Shown here piece by piece: positions 55,540 through 63,085 of a DNA stretch of 64,000 nucleotides. The stretch is from Chitinophagaceae bacterium IBVUCB2 (GTDB lineage: Bacteria; Bacteroidota; Bacteroidia; Chitinophagales; Chitinophagaceae): positions 1 through 64,000 of the forward strand of contig NFUV01000002.1 of the NCBI GenBank assembly GCA_002127295.1, given 5' to 3'. The notes below the pieces were generated by a model. It did not search any database and was not told the DNA's origin. It saw only the letters and a program-made list of their open reading frames with translations. Every line of letters begins with the position of its first letter. Positions within the stretch are counted from its first letter, which is position 1. The position numbers and the translations under genes are program-made.

Positions 55540-56595
55540 ATGCGAAGAACAGGAAATTATTTTATACTCGTTTTTGTATTGGCTTCATCTGCTTGCTTTG
55601 GCCAAAAGGCTGATGTTGTGCTGAATTATATTGAAACATATAAAGAATTAGCCATTACAGAAATGCAGCGTACGGGTGTACCCGCAGCCATTACTTTAGC
55701 TCAGGGTATTCATGAATCTGGTGCCGGCAGCAGCAAGTTGGTATTGGCATCCAACAATCATTTTGGTATTAAATGCAAATCAAATTGGGAAGGTGAATCC
55801 GTTAAGCATGACGATGATGAAAAAAAGGAATGCTTTCGGAAATATCCATTGGCTGAACATTCGTACAGAGATCATTCGGATTTTTTAAAGAATGGAAAAC
55901 GATATGCTTTTCTTTTTGAACTGCAGCCAACAGATTATGTAGGTTGGGCTAACGGGTTAAAACAAGCAGGATATGCTACTAATCCAAAATATCCTCAGGT
56001 ATTAATAAAATTGATTGAAAGTTACAACCTGCAGGATTATACCATGATTGCACTGGGTAAACCGGTACCAAAGAATGAAGATATTGTACATGTCTCAGCC
56101 TATAAAGATGTGGAAGGTAGTGCGTCGAAAGAGATTGGTTATCCAATTGAAAAAGAAGTAGCAGTAGCAAAGGAAAATTATCCTGAAGGCGAATTTAAAA
56201 TTAACGATACAAAAGTTATTTATGCAAAAAAAGGAACTTCATTTCTGGCCATTGCAAAACAATATGATGTGGACTTGTCCAAAATATTTGACTTTAACGA
56301 AATGGAAAGAACGGAAACTCTACCCGAAGACCAGCTGATTTATATTCAACGTAAACGTAAAACTGGTAAAGACGAGTTTCATACAGTATTACCAGGCGAA
56401 ACCCTTCACTCTATTGCGCAAAAGCAAGCTATCCGGTTGGAAACTTTACGGGAATTAAATTGGTTAAAGCTGGATGAAAAACCAGCTCCCGGTGTACAAC
56501 TTAGTCTCAGAAAAAAATCATCATCCATACCTAAACTTGTAGTTAAGGAAAATTATTCTTTGATCCAGGATAGAAACAAAGGAACTTCTAATTAA
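55540..56595 (+). CDS. Glucosaminidase (FlgJ-type) with two LysM domains
   Basis: A 351-residue exported peptidoglycan hydrolase. After the signal peptide (to ACFGQ) comes the glucosaminidase domain (residues ~25-165): YKELAITEMQRTGVPAAITLAQGIHESG with the catalytic Glu, then NNHFGIKC, RDHSDFLKNGKRYAFLFEL and WANGLKQAGYATNPKYPQ. Two LysM-type wall-binding repeats are at about 220-270 (IYAKKGTSFLAIAKQYDVDL) and 280-330 (HTVLPGETLHSIAQKQAIRL). It probably cleaves glycan strands during wall growth. Confidence 0.94.
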   Translation: MRRTGNYFILVFVLASSACFGQKADVVLNYIETYKELAITEMQRTGVPAAITLAQGIHESGAGSSKLVLASNNHFGIKCKSNWEGESVKHDDDEKKECFRKYPLAEHSYRDHSDFLKNGKRYAFLFELQPTDYVGWANGLKQAGYATNPKYPQVLIKLIESYNLQDYTMIALGKPVPKNEDIVHVSAYKDVEGSASKEIGYPIEKEVAVAKENYPEGEFKINDTKVIYAKKGTSFLAIAKQYDVDLSKIFDFNEMERTETLPEDQLIYIQRKRKTGKDEFHTVLPGETLHSIAQKQAIRLETLRELNWLKLDEKPAPGVQLSLRKKSSSIPKLVVKENYSLIQDRNKGTSN

Positions 56596-56614
56596 AACGA
56601 CCTAACTAATTCTT

Positions 56615-57148
56615 ATGGCAGTCATTAAAGTGCATGATAAGTCTTTTGAAACCTATCTCCCGGAGGAGCAAATTCAACAACGAATTAAAGAGTTAGCGAC
56701 TGCTATAAACACTGATTATGCAGGTAAACGACCATTGTTTATCGCCATATTAAATGGATCTTTTATGTTTGCTGCAGATCTTTTCAAACATGTAAACATA
56801 GATGCAGAGCTCTGTTTTATTAAGTTAGCATCTTATAAAGGGATGAAATCGTCAGGGAATGTGGTTACCTCAATTGGCTTGGAAGATGATCTCTTTGGAA
56901 AAGATGTAATTATTGTTGAAGACATAGTTGATACTGGAAAAACACTGCATAATTTTCTCCCGAAATTGATGCACCAGCAGCCAAAGTCGCTTAAAATTGC
57001 TTCATTATTGCATAAATCAGCCGCAACAGAATATCCATTAACCATTGACTATATTGGGTTTGATATACCGAATAAATTTGTAGTTGGCTATGGACTTGAT
57101 TATGACGGTCTTGGCCGTAACCTGAAGGAGATCTACCAGTTGATATAA
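56615..57148 (+). CDS. hpt: Hypoxanthine phosphoribosyltransferase
   Basis: A 177-residue purine salvage enzyme that makes IMP/GMP from hypoxanthine/guanine and PRPP. Seen: the PRPP loop VIIVEDIVDTGKTL, the N-terminal substrate segment RPLFIAILNGSFMFAADLFK, SYKGMKSSGNV, and the base-binding KFVVGYGLDYDGLGRNL. Length is normal. It ends the methyltransferase-glucosaminidase-hpt run. Confidence 0.97.
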   Translation: MAVIKVHDKSFETYLPEEQIQQRIKELATAINTDYAGKRPLFIAILNGSFMFAADLFKHVNIDAELCFIKLASYKGMKSSGNVVTSIGLEDDLFGKDVIIVEDIVDTGKTLHNFLPKLMHQQPKSLKIASLLHKSAATEYPLTIDYIGFDIPNKFVVGYGLDYDGLGRNLKEIYQLI

Positions 57149-57200
57149 ATCTGGGGAAGTCTACGGCTTTTTTTGTACTTTATCCTGCCAAAATATCCAG

Positions 57201-58982
57201 TTGAAGGCCACTTGTCATATACTATTCTTTCTTATTCTAAATTTATCCCTGTTTTCCCAGCAGTATTATGTGCGGGGCGAAGTAAAGGATGAAGCAGGTA
57301 ACGTTTTGCAAAATGTTACTATACTACAACATAAAACCGGGTATGTTTTTAAAAGCGGAAGTGCCGGAACTTTTGGGATCATTTCTCATCAACAAATAGA
57401 TACATTCAGTTTTTCATACGAAGGCTATCGAACAGAAAAGGTGATAGTGAATGCAGATAACTATGTCAGTGTAAAGATGAAACTAGCTCCTTCATCATCA
57501 TCTAATGTTAAAAGAGATAAGTTATCGTCACTTACAAAAGATCTTGAAAAAGAAGAACAAAAAAGATGGTTCTCAGGTGATGAAACCTATGCCAGCTTAT
57601 TGGAAAATCATTTTGTAAATGCAAAGCGATTTCCGACCACCGGACTATCATTGAATGTAGACAGGGCTTCCTACAGTAATATCCGCCGATTTATTACGCT
57701 TAATTCTTTAGTACCACCTGATGCGGTACGTATAGAAGAAATGCTGAATTATTTTAACCTCAATTACAATGAACCGAAGGATGCTTCCTTGTTTGATATA
57801 AAAACAACTTTAAGTAGTTGTCCCTGGAACCCGGCAAATCACTTGTATTATATTAACCTCTCTTCCAAAAAATTAAATCTTGATACACTTCCACCAAGCC
57901 ACCTCGTTTTCCTGATAGATGTATCAGGCTCGATGGATATGCCCAATCGGTTACCGTTACTTAAATCAGCTTTTCGTCTATTGGTAAATAACCTACGGGA
58001 TAAAGATTCTGTTGCGTTAGTGGTATATGGCGGTATAACGGGAATAATGTTAAATACAATCAGTGGTGGTGAAAAAGAAAAAATTCTAAAAGCCATCGAC
58101 GAGCTAACACCGGGAGGCACAACACCGGGAGAGTCAGGAGTCAAGCTTGCCTATAGTGTTGCAAAAAATCATTTTATTAAAGGAGGAAATAACCGGGTGA
58201 TATTAGCAACGGATGGTGATTTTAATGTGGGGATGAAAACAGAGGGAGAATTGGATGAGCTTATTTCCCAACACCGGGAATCGGGTATATATCTTACCTG
58301 TCTTGGTGTAGGGATGGGGAATTATAAAGATTCAAAAATCCAAACACTTGCTAAGAAAGGAAATGGAAATTTTGCATACCTCGATAATTTTAAAGAAGCT
58401 GAAAAAGTGTTGCTGAAAGAATTTACACAAACATTATATACCGTGGCTGATGATGTGTATATGAATGTGGAATTTAATGCTGAGTATGTAAAGGAGTACC
58501 GGCTTGTAGGGTTTGATAATAAAGTAGGTGCATTAAGAGATACCATGTCGGCAATAGAAGGAGGGGAAATTGGTTCTGGTCATTCATTGCTGGCTTTATT
58601 TGAAATAACGCCAACCAATGCTTGTAATGATGCAATAGCAGATGAAGTGAAATCTGGAAAATTTGCCGATATAAAATTGCAGTACCGGCATCCTAATAAT
58701 GCAACACTCTTCAACATGAATCATGAGTGTAAGCTAAACTTTATACCCTCCAAAGAGTTGGATAAAAATTTTCATTTTTCTGCGGCAGTGGCGATGTTTG
58801 GCTCTGTATTACGATCCTCTTCATTTACCAAAAATGTTGGATGGAATGAAATTATTGCTCTTGCAGAAAGTTCTTCTACGGCGGATGACTTATTGCAGAA
58901 AGAGTTTATTACCCTGGTACAGCAGGCAAAGTTGCTTTATTCAAAAGTAAAAAAGAAAAAAGGTGCTGGCACGCAGTACTAG
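57201..58982 (+). CDS. VWA-domain protein, YfbK-like, exported
   Basis: A 593-residue protein starting with TTG; signal peptide HILFFLILNLSLFSQ. A carboxypeptidase-like beta domain (YYVRGEVKDEAGNVLQNVTI) is followed by a YfbK-type N-terminal domain (TTGLSLNVDRASYSNIRRFI, PDAVRIEEMLNYF). Then comes a von Willebrand A domain with metal site DVSGSMDMPNRLPLL and LATDGDFNVG, and a C-terminal DUF3520-like region. VWA domains bind protein partners through a metal ion; the partner is unknown. It ends 2 bp from the convergent dnaJ stop. Confidence 0.92.
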   Translation: MKATCHILFFLILNLSLFSQQYYVRGEVKDEAGNVLQNVTILQHKTGYVFKSGSAGTFGIISHQQIDTFSFSYEGYRTEKVIVNADNYVSVKMKLAPSSSSNVKRDKLSSLTKDLEKEEQKRWFSGDETYASLLENHFVNAKRFPTTGLSLNVDRASYSNIRRFITLNSLVPPDAVRIEEMLNYFNLNYNEPKDASLFDIKTTLSSCPWNPANHLYYINLSSKKLNLDTLPPSHLVFLIDVSGSMDMPNRLPLLKSAFRLLVNNLRDKDSVALVVYGGITGIMLNTISGGEKEKILKAIDELTPGGTTPGESGVKLAYSVAKNHFIKGGNNRVILATDGDFNVGMKTEGELDELISQHRESGIYLTCLGVGMGNYKDSKIQTLAKKGNGNFAYLDNFKEAEKVLLKEFTQTLYTVADDVYMNVEFNAEYVKEYRLVGFDNKVGALRDTMSAIEGGEIGSGHSLLALFEITPTNACNDAIADEVKSGKFADIKLQYRHPNNATLFNMNHECKLNFIPSKELDKNFHFSAAVAMFGSVLRSSSFTKNVGWNEIIALAESSSTADDLLQKEFITLVQQAKLLYSKVKKKKGAGTQY

Positions 58983-58984
58983 AC

Positions 58985-60154
58985 TTAAGAAAACATATCT
59001 TTTATCTTTTCAAAAAAGTTCCTTTCGTTTTTATCAGGATGTGGTTTAAAATTGGGGGAACTGCTGAGCTTTTCCAACATTGCTTTTTCATCGCTTGTTA
59101 AATTTTGCGGAGTCCAGATATTTACCTGAATCAACTGGTCACCTTTTTCATAAGAGTTTACCGCTGGAAAACCTTTTCCCTTCAAACGGAATATCTTTCC
59201 ACTTTGCGTACCCGCCGGAATTTTAATTTTTGCCCTTCCATCAATCGTGGGTACTTCCACCTGTGTGCCAAATGCTGCATCAGTAAAAGAGATGTGTAAT
59301 TCGTACGCAACATTCAAACCTTCTCTATGTAGTTCCTTATGCGGTTCTTCTTCTATTAAGATAATTAAATCACCCGCAGAGCCGCCTCTTTCGCCTGCAT
59401 TACCTCTGCCACTTATGTTTAATTGCATTCCTTCTTGCACACCAGCGGGTATATCAATACTTACTGTTTCTTCGCCATAGACTCTTCCTTCCCCTTTACA
59501 ACTTGTACATTTTGCTGTTACTGTTGAACCTTCTCCATTACATGTAGGGCAGGTTGTAACAGTTTGCATTTGTCCCAGGAAAGTGTTTTGAACTCTTCTT
59601 ACTTGCCCACTTCCACCACAAGTGCCACAATTTTGTACACTACCTTTATCTTTTGCACCACTTCCAGTACAGGTAGTACATACTACATGTTTTTTTACTT
59701 TTATATTCTTTGTTACTCCTTTCGCAATTTCTTCATAGGTCAATTTTAATTTAACCCGGAGATTGCTTCCTCTTATTCCCCGACTTCTCTGGCCACCACG
59801 GCTACGTTGTCCGCCTCCACCGCCAAAGAAATTTCCAAAAACATCATCACCGAAAATATCTCCAAACTGGCTGAAGATATCATCCATGTTCATCCCACCG
59901 GCCCCACCATGTCCGCCACGGGCACTACCACTTACACCGGCATGGCCATACCGGTCGTATTGGGCTTTCTTATCTGCATCGCTCAATATTTCATATGCTT
60001 CAGCTGCTTCCTTAAATTTTTCTTCAGCTGCTTTATCGCCAGGGTTTCTATCCGGGTGAAATTGCATGGCAACTTTACGATATGCCTTTTTTATTTCCTC
60101 TGCAGAAGCTGTTTTAGTAAGTCCCAGTATTTCGTAAAAATCTCTTTTAGCCAT
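58985..60154 (-). CDS. dnaJ: Chaperone protein DnaJ
   Basis: A 389-residue type I Hsp40 that delivers clients to DnaK and stimulates its ATPase. J domain with His33-Pro34-Asp35 (MQFHPDRNPGDK), a Gly/Phe-rich region, and four CxxCxGxG zinc motifs (CTTCTGSG, CGTCGGSG, CPTCNGEG, CTSCKGEG). The C-terminal substrate domains follow, with a short end KIKDMFS. It is co-transcribed 7 bp after grpE; dnaK is not in the window. Confidence 0.98.
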   Translation of the reverse strand: MAKRDFYEILGLTKTASAEEIKKAYRKVAMQFHPDRNPGDKAAEEKFKEAAEAYEILSDADKKAQYDRYGHAGVSGSARGGHGGAGGMNMDDIFSQFGDIFGDDVFGNFFGGGGGQRSRGGQRSRGIRGSNLRVKLKLTYEEIAKGVTKNIKVKKHVVCTTCTGSGAKDKGSVQNCGTCGGSGQVRRVQNTFLGQMQTVTTCPTCNGEGSTVTAKCTSCKGEGRVYGEETVSIDIPAGVQEGMQLNISGRGNAGERGGSAGDLIILIEEEPHKELHREGLNVAYELHISFTDAAFGTQVEVPTIDGRAKIKIPAGTQSGKIFRLKGKGFPAVNSYEKGDQLIQVNIWTPQNLTSDEKAMLEKLSSSPNFKPHPDKNERNFFEKIKDMFS

Positions 60155-60161
60155 ATAAATT

Positions 60162-60719
60162 TTATTTCCCTACCACAACTTTTGCGTGACGGATAATCTT
60201 ATCATTTAAAAAATAACCTTTCATTACTTCATCCACATTCTTTCCTTTTAGCTCTTCCGATGGTGCAGGGATTTCTGTAACTGCTTCATGCAAATCAGGA
60301 TTGAACTCCTGGTTAATGGCTTCCATTGCTTTTACTCCCCTTGATTGTAACTTGTTGCGTAGCTTATTAAACACCAGCGATACACCTTCTTTTATAGCCG
60401 CTGCATCATCACTATTTTCTAGTTGTTTTTGGGCCCGGTCACAGTCATCCAGTACATCCAATAAATCAGTAATAACATCACGACCCGCCGTTTGTATCAG
60501 TTCAATTCTTTCTTTGGCGTTGCGACGTTTGAAGTTTTCAAACTCAGCCACTTTTCTAACATATTTGTCTTTTTCCAACTCCAGTTCCGCCTTTAACTTT
60601 TCCATGTCTGTTTCCTCTGCTACCGGCTCATTCAGGTGTGAGGTACCGCTTTGATTTTCATCTGTATTAATATCCATTTCCGGATTCATATCTGCTTGCT
60701 TCATATCTTTTTCTGCCAT
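60162..60719 (-). CDS. grpE: Nucleotide exchange factor GrpE
   Basis: A 185-residue GrpE that releases ADP from DnaK. An acidic disordered start is followed by a long helix (EKLKAELELEKDKYVRKVAEFENFKRRNAKER) and the C-terminal beta domain with NPDLHEAVTEIP and VDEVMKGYFLNDKIIRHAKVVVGK, the family ending. A promoter box lies 16 nt upstream. No CIRCE (HrcA) inverted repeat is seen, so heat control must use another route. Confidence 0.97.
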   Translation of the reverse strand: MAEKDMKQADMNPEMDINTDENQSGTSHLNEPVAEETDMEKLKAELELEKDKYVRKVAEFENFKRRNAKERIELIQTAGRDVITDLLDVLDDCDRAQKQLENSDDAAAIKEGVSLVFNKLRNKLQSRGVKAMEAINQEFNPDLHEAVTEIPAPSEELKGKNVDEVMKGYFLNDKIIRHAKVVVGK

Positions 60720-60735
60720 TTTTACAAATTGTTTG

Positions 60736-60743
60736 CAAAGGTA
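60736..60743 (-). promoter_or_regulatory. -7 promoter element of grpE-dnaJ
   Basis: On the minus strand TACCTTTG, a perfect TAnnTTTG, 16 nt before the ATG at 60719. No CIRCE element is present in the 149-bp upstream region. Confidence 0.6.
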
Positions 60744-60868
60744 AGCTTGTCAATAATATTGCCAATGGCGGATTTGGGACAAATTGGCCGCTATACAAAT
60801 GATGCCGCGATGAGCTGACAGGACTTTGCCACTTAGGTTACACATTTATAGTACATTGCATTCCCTTT

Positions 60869-62041
60869 ATGAATAAAGTTTACCTGCGAAGAAAAATTAC
60901 CCCCAGGGTAGAAAATGGCCATCCATGGATTTTCAGCAATGAAGTTGAGAAAGTAGAGGGTGAGGTGCTGGGAGGAGAAATAGCCGAAGTATTTAGCTAT
61001 GATAAAAAATTTATAGGCAAAGGCTATATAAACCCCAAGTCGCAAATCTTGGTACGCTTACTTACAAGAAGTAAAACAGAAGAAATCAACGAAGCTTTTT
61101 TTACAACACAATTAAAAAAATGCTGGGAATATCGAAAGAAATTGGGCTATATAGAAAACTGCAGGCTTGTTTTTGGCGAGGCAGATTCGTTACCGCAACT
61201 TATTATAGATAAATTCAACGATTATTTTGTAATTCAAACAGTGGCGCTGGGTATTGATGTTTGGAAACCGGCTATTGTAAAGGCCATCAATGAAATTTTT
61301 AATCCCAAAGGGATCTATGAACGTAATGATGTGCCGGTAAGGGAGCTTGAAGGATTACCACAACAGAAAGGGTTTTTATCTGCTCCGTTTGACACTCAAA
61401 TTATCATAAATGAGAATGGATTAAAATTTTATGTGGATGTAGAGAATGGGCAAAAGACGGGTTATTTCCTAGACCAACAGGATAATAGAAAGGCCATTCA
61501 ACATATTGTGAAAGATGCAGATGTGCTGGGAGCTTTTACCTATACAGGAACTTTTGAGATTCATGCAGCGCATTATGGTGCTAAGTCGGTATTAGGACTT
61601 GATATTTCTGCAAATGCTGTGGCTCAAGCAAATAAAAATGCAGAATTAAATAAGGTACATAAGAGGTGCAGATTTGAAACAGCCAATGCGTTTGATGTAT
61701 TGAAGCAATGGGGAAAAGACGGAAGACAATATGATGTTGTAATGCTGGATCCTCCTGCATTTACGAAGAGCAGGGAAACAATTCAAAAAGCTATCACTGG
61801 CTATAAAGAAATTAATCTGAGGGGGATGAAATTGGTGAAGCCCGGTGGATTTCTTGTTACTTCATCTTGTACTAATCTTGTTCAACCTGATCTGTTCTTA
61901 CAGATAATTAATATGGCCGCAAAAGATGCAAGAAGGAAAATACGGCAGGTAACATTTCAAACACAGTCAAGCGACCATCCGATTATTTTAGGCATGGAAA
62001 ACACACATTACCTTAAGTTCCTGATTATCCAGGTACAATAA
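60869..62041 (+). CDS. rlmI: RlmI-like class I SAM-dependent rRNA methyltransferase
   Basis: A 390-residue PUA-plus-methyltransferase enzyme like RlmI, which makes m5C in 23S rRNA. N-terminal PUA domain (VYLRRKITPRVENGHPWIFSNEV, GKGYINPKSQILVRLL), middle domain (RLVFGEADSLPQLIIDKF), then the SAM domain with GAFTYTGTFEIHAAHYGAKSV, MLDPPAFTKSRETIQ and the catalytic Cys in VTSSCTN. The exact target position is inferred from the family. Confidence 0.92.
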   Translation: MNKVYLRRKITPRVENGHPWIFSNEVEKVEGEVLGGEIAEVFSYDKKFIGKGYINPKSQILVRLLTRSKTEEINEAFFTTQLKKCWEYRKKLGYIENCRLVFGEADSLPQLIIDKFNDYFVIQTVALGIDVWKPAIVKAINEIFNPKGIYERNDVPVRELEGLPQQKGFLSAPFDTQIIINENGLKFYVDVENGQKTGYFLDQQDNRKAIQHIVKDADVLGAFTYTGTFEIHAAHYGAKSVLGLDISANAVAQANKNAELNKVHKRCRFETANAFDVLKQWGKDGRQYDVVMLDPPAFTKSRETIQKAITGYKEINLRGMKLVKPGGFLVTSSCTNLVQPDLFLQIINMAAKDARRKIRQVTFQTQSSDHPIILGMENTHYLKFLIIQVQ

Positions 62042-62057
62042 AATACACAAAAAATAA

Positions 62058-62405
62058 TTAGCGGGAAACCTGGAATTTGCCAGACTCAATGATCTTACCA
62101 GTAGGATCAATCAATTGATAGATGTAAACACCACGATTAAAATCGGTGAGATTAACGGTAGTTTTTTCAGGCACATTGTTTACTTCATGTACTTTCTTAC
62201 CTAACACACCGTTATAGATATGAATAGTAAGACCTCTTTTATAATTACTTTGTAAATCGAATGTTATGTAGCTGGTTGCGGGGTTGGGATATAATCTAAT
62301 AATCCGGTCTCCTCCATCAGAAACTGGATTGTTCCTGGAAGACTGCGCCTGCGATTGCAAAGAAATCAACAGGATAAAGGATAATATGGGTATAATTCGT
62401 CTCAA
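62058..62405 (-). CDS. Minimal T9SS type-A sorting-domain protein
   Basis: Only 115 residues: a signal peptide (RIIPILSFILLISLQSQAQ), a 15-residue linker, then a complete type-A C-terminal domain of the type IX system (IIRLYPNPATSYITFDLQ, IHIYNGVLGKKVHEV, LTDFNRGVYIYQLIDPTGKI and final KFQVSR). There is no cargo domain. The start is TTG at 62405; a perfect -7 box lies 5 nt upstream. It may be a small surface protein in its own right, or the remaining end of a larger gene that acquired a new start. Confidence 0.82.
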   Translation of the reverse strand: MRRIIPILSFILLISLQSQAQSSRNNPVSDGGDRIIRLYPNPATSYITFDLQSNYKRGLTIHIYNGVLGKKVHEVNNVPEKTTVNLTDFNRGVYIYQLIDPTGKIIESGKFQVSR

Positions 62406-62410
62406 CGAAA

Positions 62411-62418
62411 CAAATTTA
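62411..62418 (-). promoter_or_regulatory. -7 promoter element of the minimal T9SS protein
   Basis: On the minus strand TAAATTTG, a perfect TAnnTTTG, only 5 nt before the TTG start at 62405. Confidence 0.45.
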
Positions 62419-62537
62419 CTTTTATTATTCGAAAAATAGGCCTAAAATTTTATCTATGCAACGTAAAAATACGATTTGTCAAAAATTGTTGTAAATCATT
62501 GACTTGCAGTCCATAAATATTAAATTTTAACGAAATC

Positions 62538-63008
62538 TTATTGAAGAGCGGTAAGAGTTTCTTGAATTTTTGAAAAATTGGGAATTTCGCCTGCATTCTC
62601 CAATACTTCAGCATATCGAATGATTCCTTCTTGATCTATTACAAAAGCAGATCTTTTTGAAACACCTTTCATGTTATACCCAAACATTTCATAGATAGAA
62701 CCATATGCCCGTGAAGCTTCTTTATTAAAATCACTTAGTAATGTAAAATTGAGTTGTTGATCTTCTTTATACTTGGCTAATGTGTGCAAAGCATCAACAG
62801 AAATACCAAATACTTTTGCATTAATGTTATTATACCAATTGATATTATCTCTTACAGAACAAAGCTCTTCAGTGCAGGTACTGGTAAAAGCAAGTGGAAA
62901 AAAAAGCAATAAAATTGGCTGGCCTTTTAGTTCGGACAAGGTGATTTGTTTTTTTTCGCTGTCAAATAGAGTAAAATCAGGGGCTGTTTGTCCAACTTCG
63001 ATTTTCAT
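62538..63008 (-). CDS. Peroxiredoxin (AhpC/TSA-type)
   Basis: A 156-residue thiol peroxidase. Thioredoxin-like fold start GQTAPDFTLFDSEKKQ, peroxidatic Cys45 in PLAFTSTCTEELC, and a second Cys50 that could resolve it. The segments VFGISVDALHTLAKYKEDQQLNFTLLSD and SAFVIDQEGIIRY are typical of the AhpE/BCP-like branch. It removes peroxides in the cytoplasm. It lies 77 bp downstream of the OxyR gene on the same strand. Confidence 0.93.
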   Translation of the reverse strand: MKIEVGQTAPDFTLFDSEKKQITLSELKGQPILLLFFPLAFTSTCTEELCSVRDNINWYNNINAKVFGISVDALHTLAKYKEDQQLNFTLLSDFNKEASRAYGSIYEMFGYNMKGVSKRSAFVIDQEGIIRYAEVLENAGEIPNFSKIQETLTALQ

Positions 63009-63085
63009 ATATTGTAATTGATATTTTTAAAAAATATAAACCTGTCCGATCATAATAACAAAGTGTTTAATAAACAGTTCACCTT

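Noticed and set aside
60720-60868. CIRCE heat-shock operator upstream of grpE
   Set aside because: No TTAGCACTC-N9-GAGTGCTAA-like repeat is present in the intergenic region.
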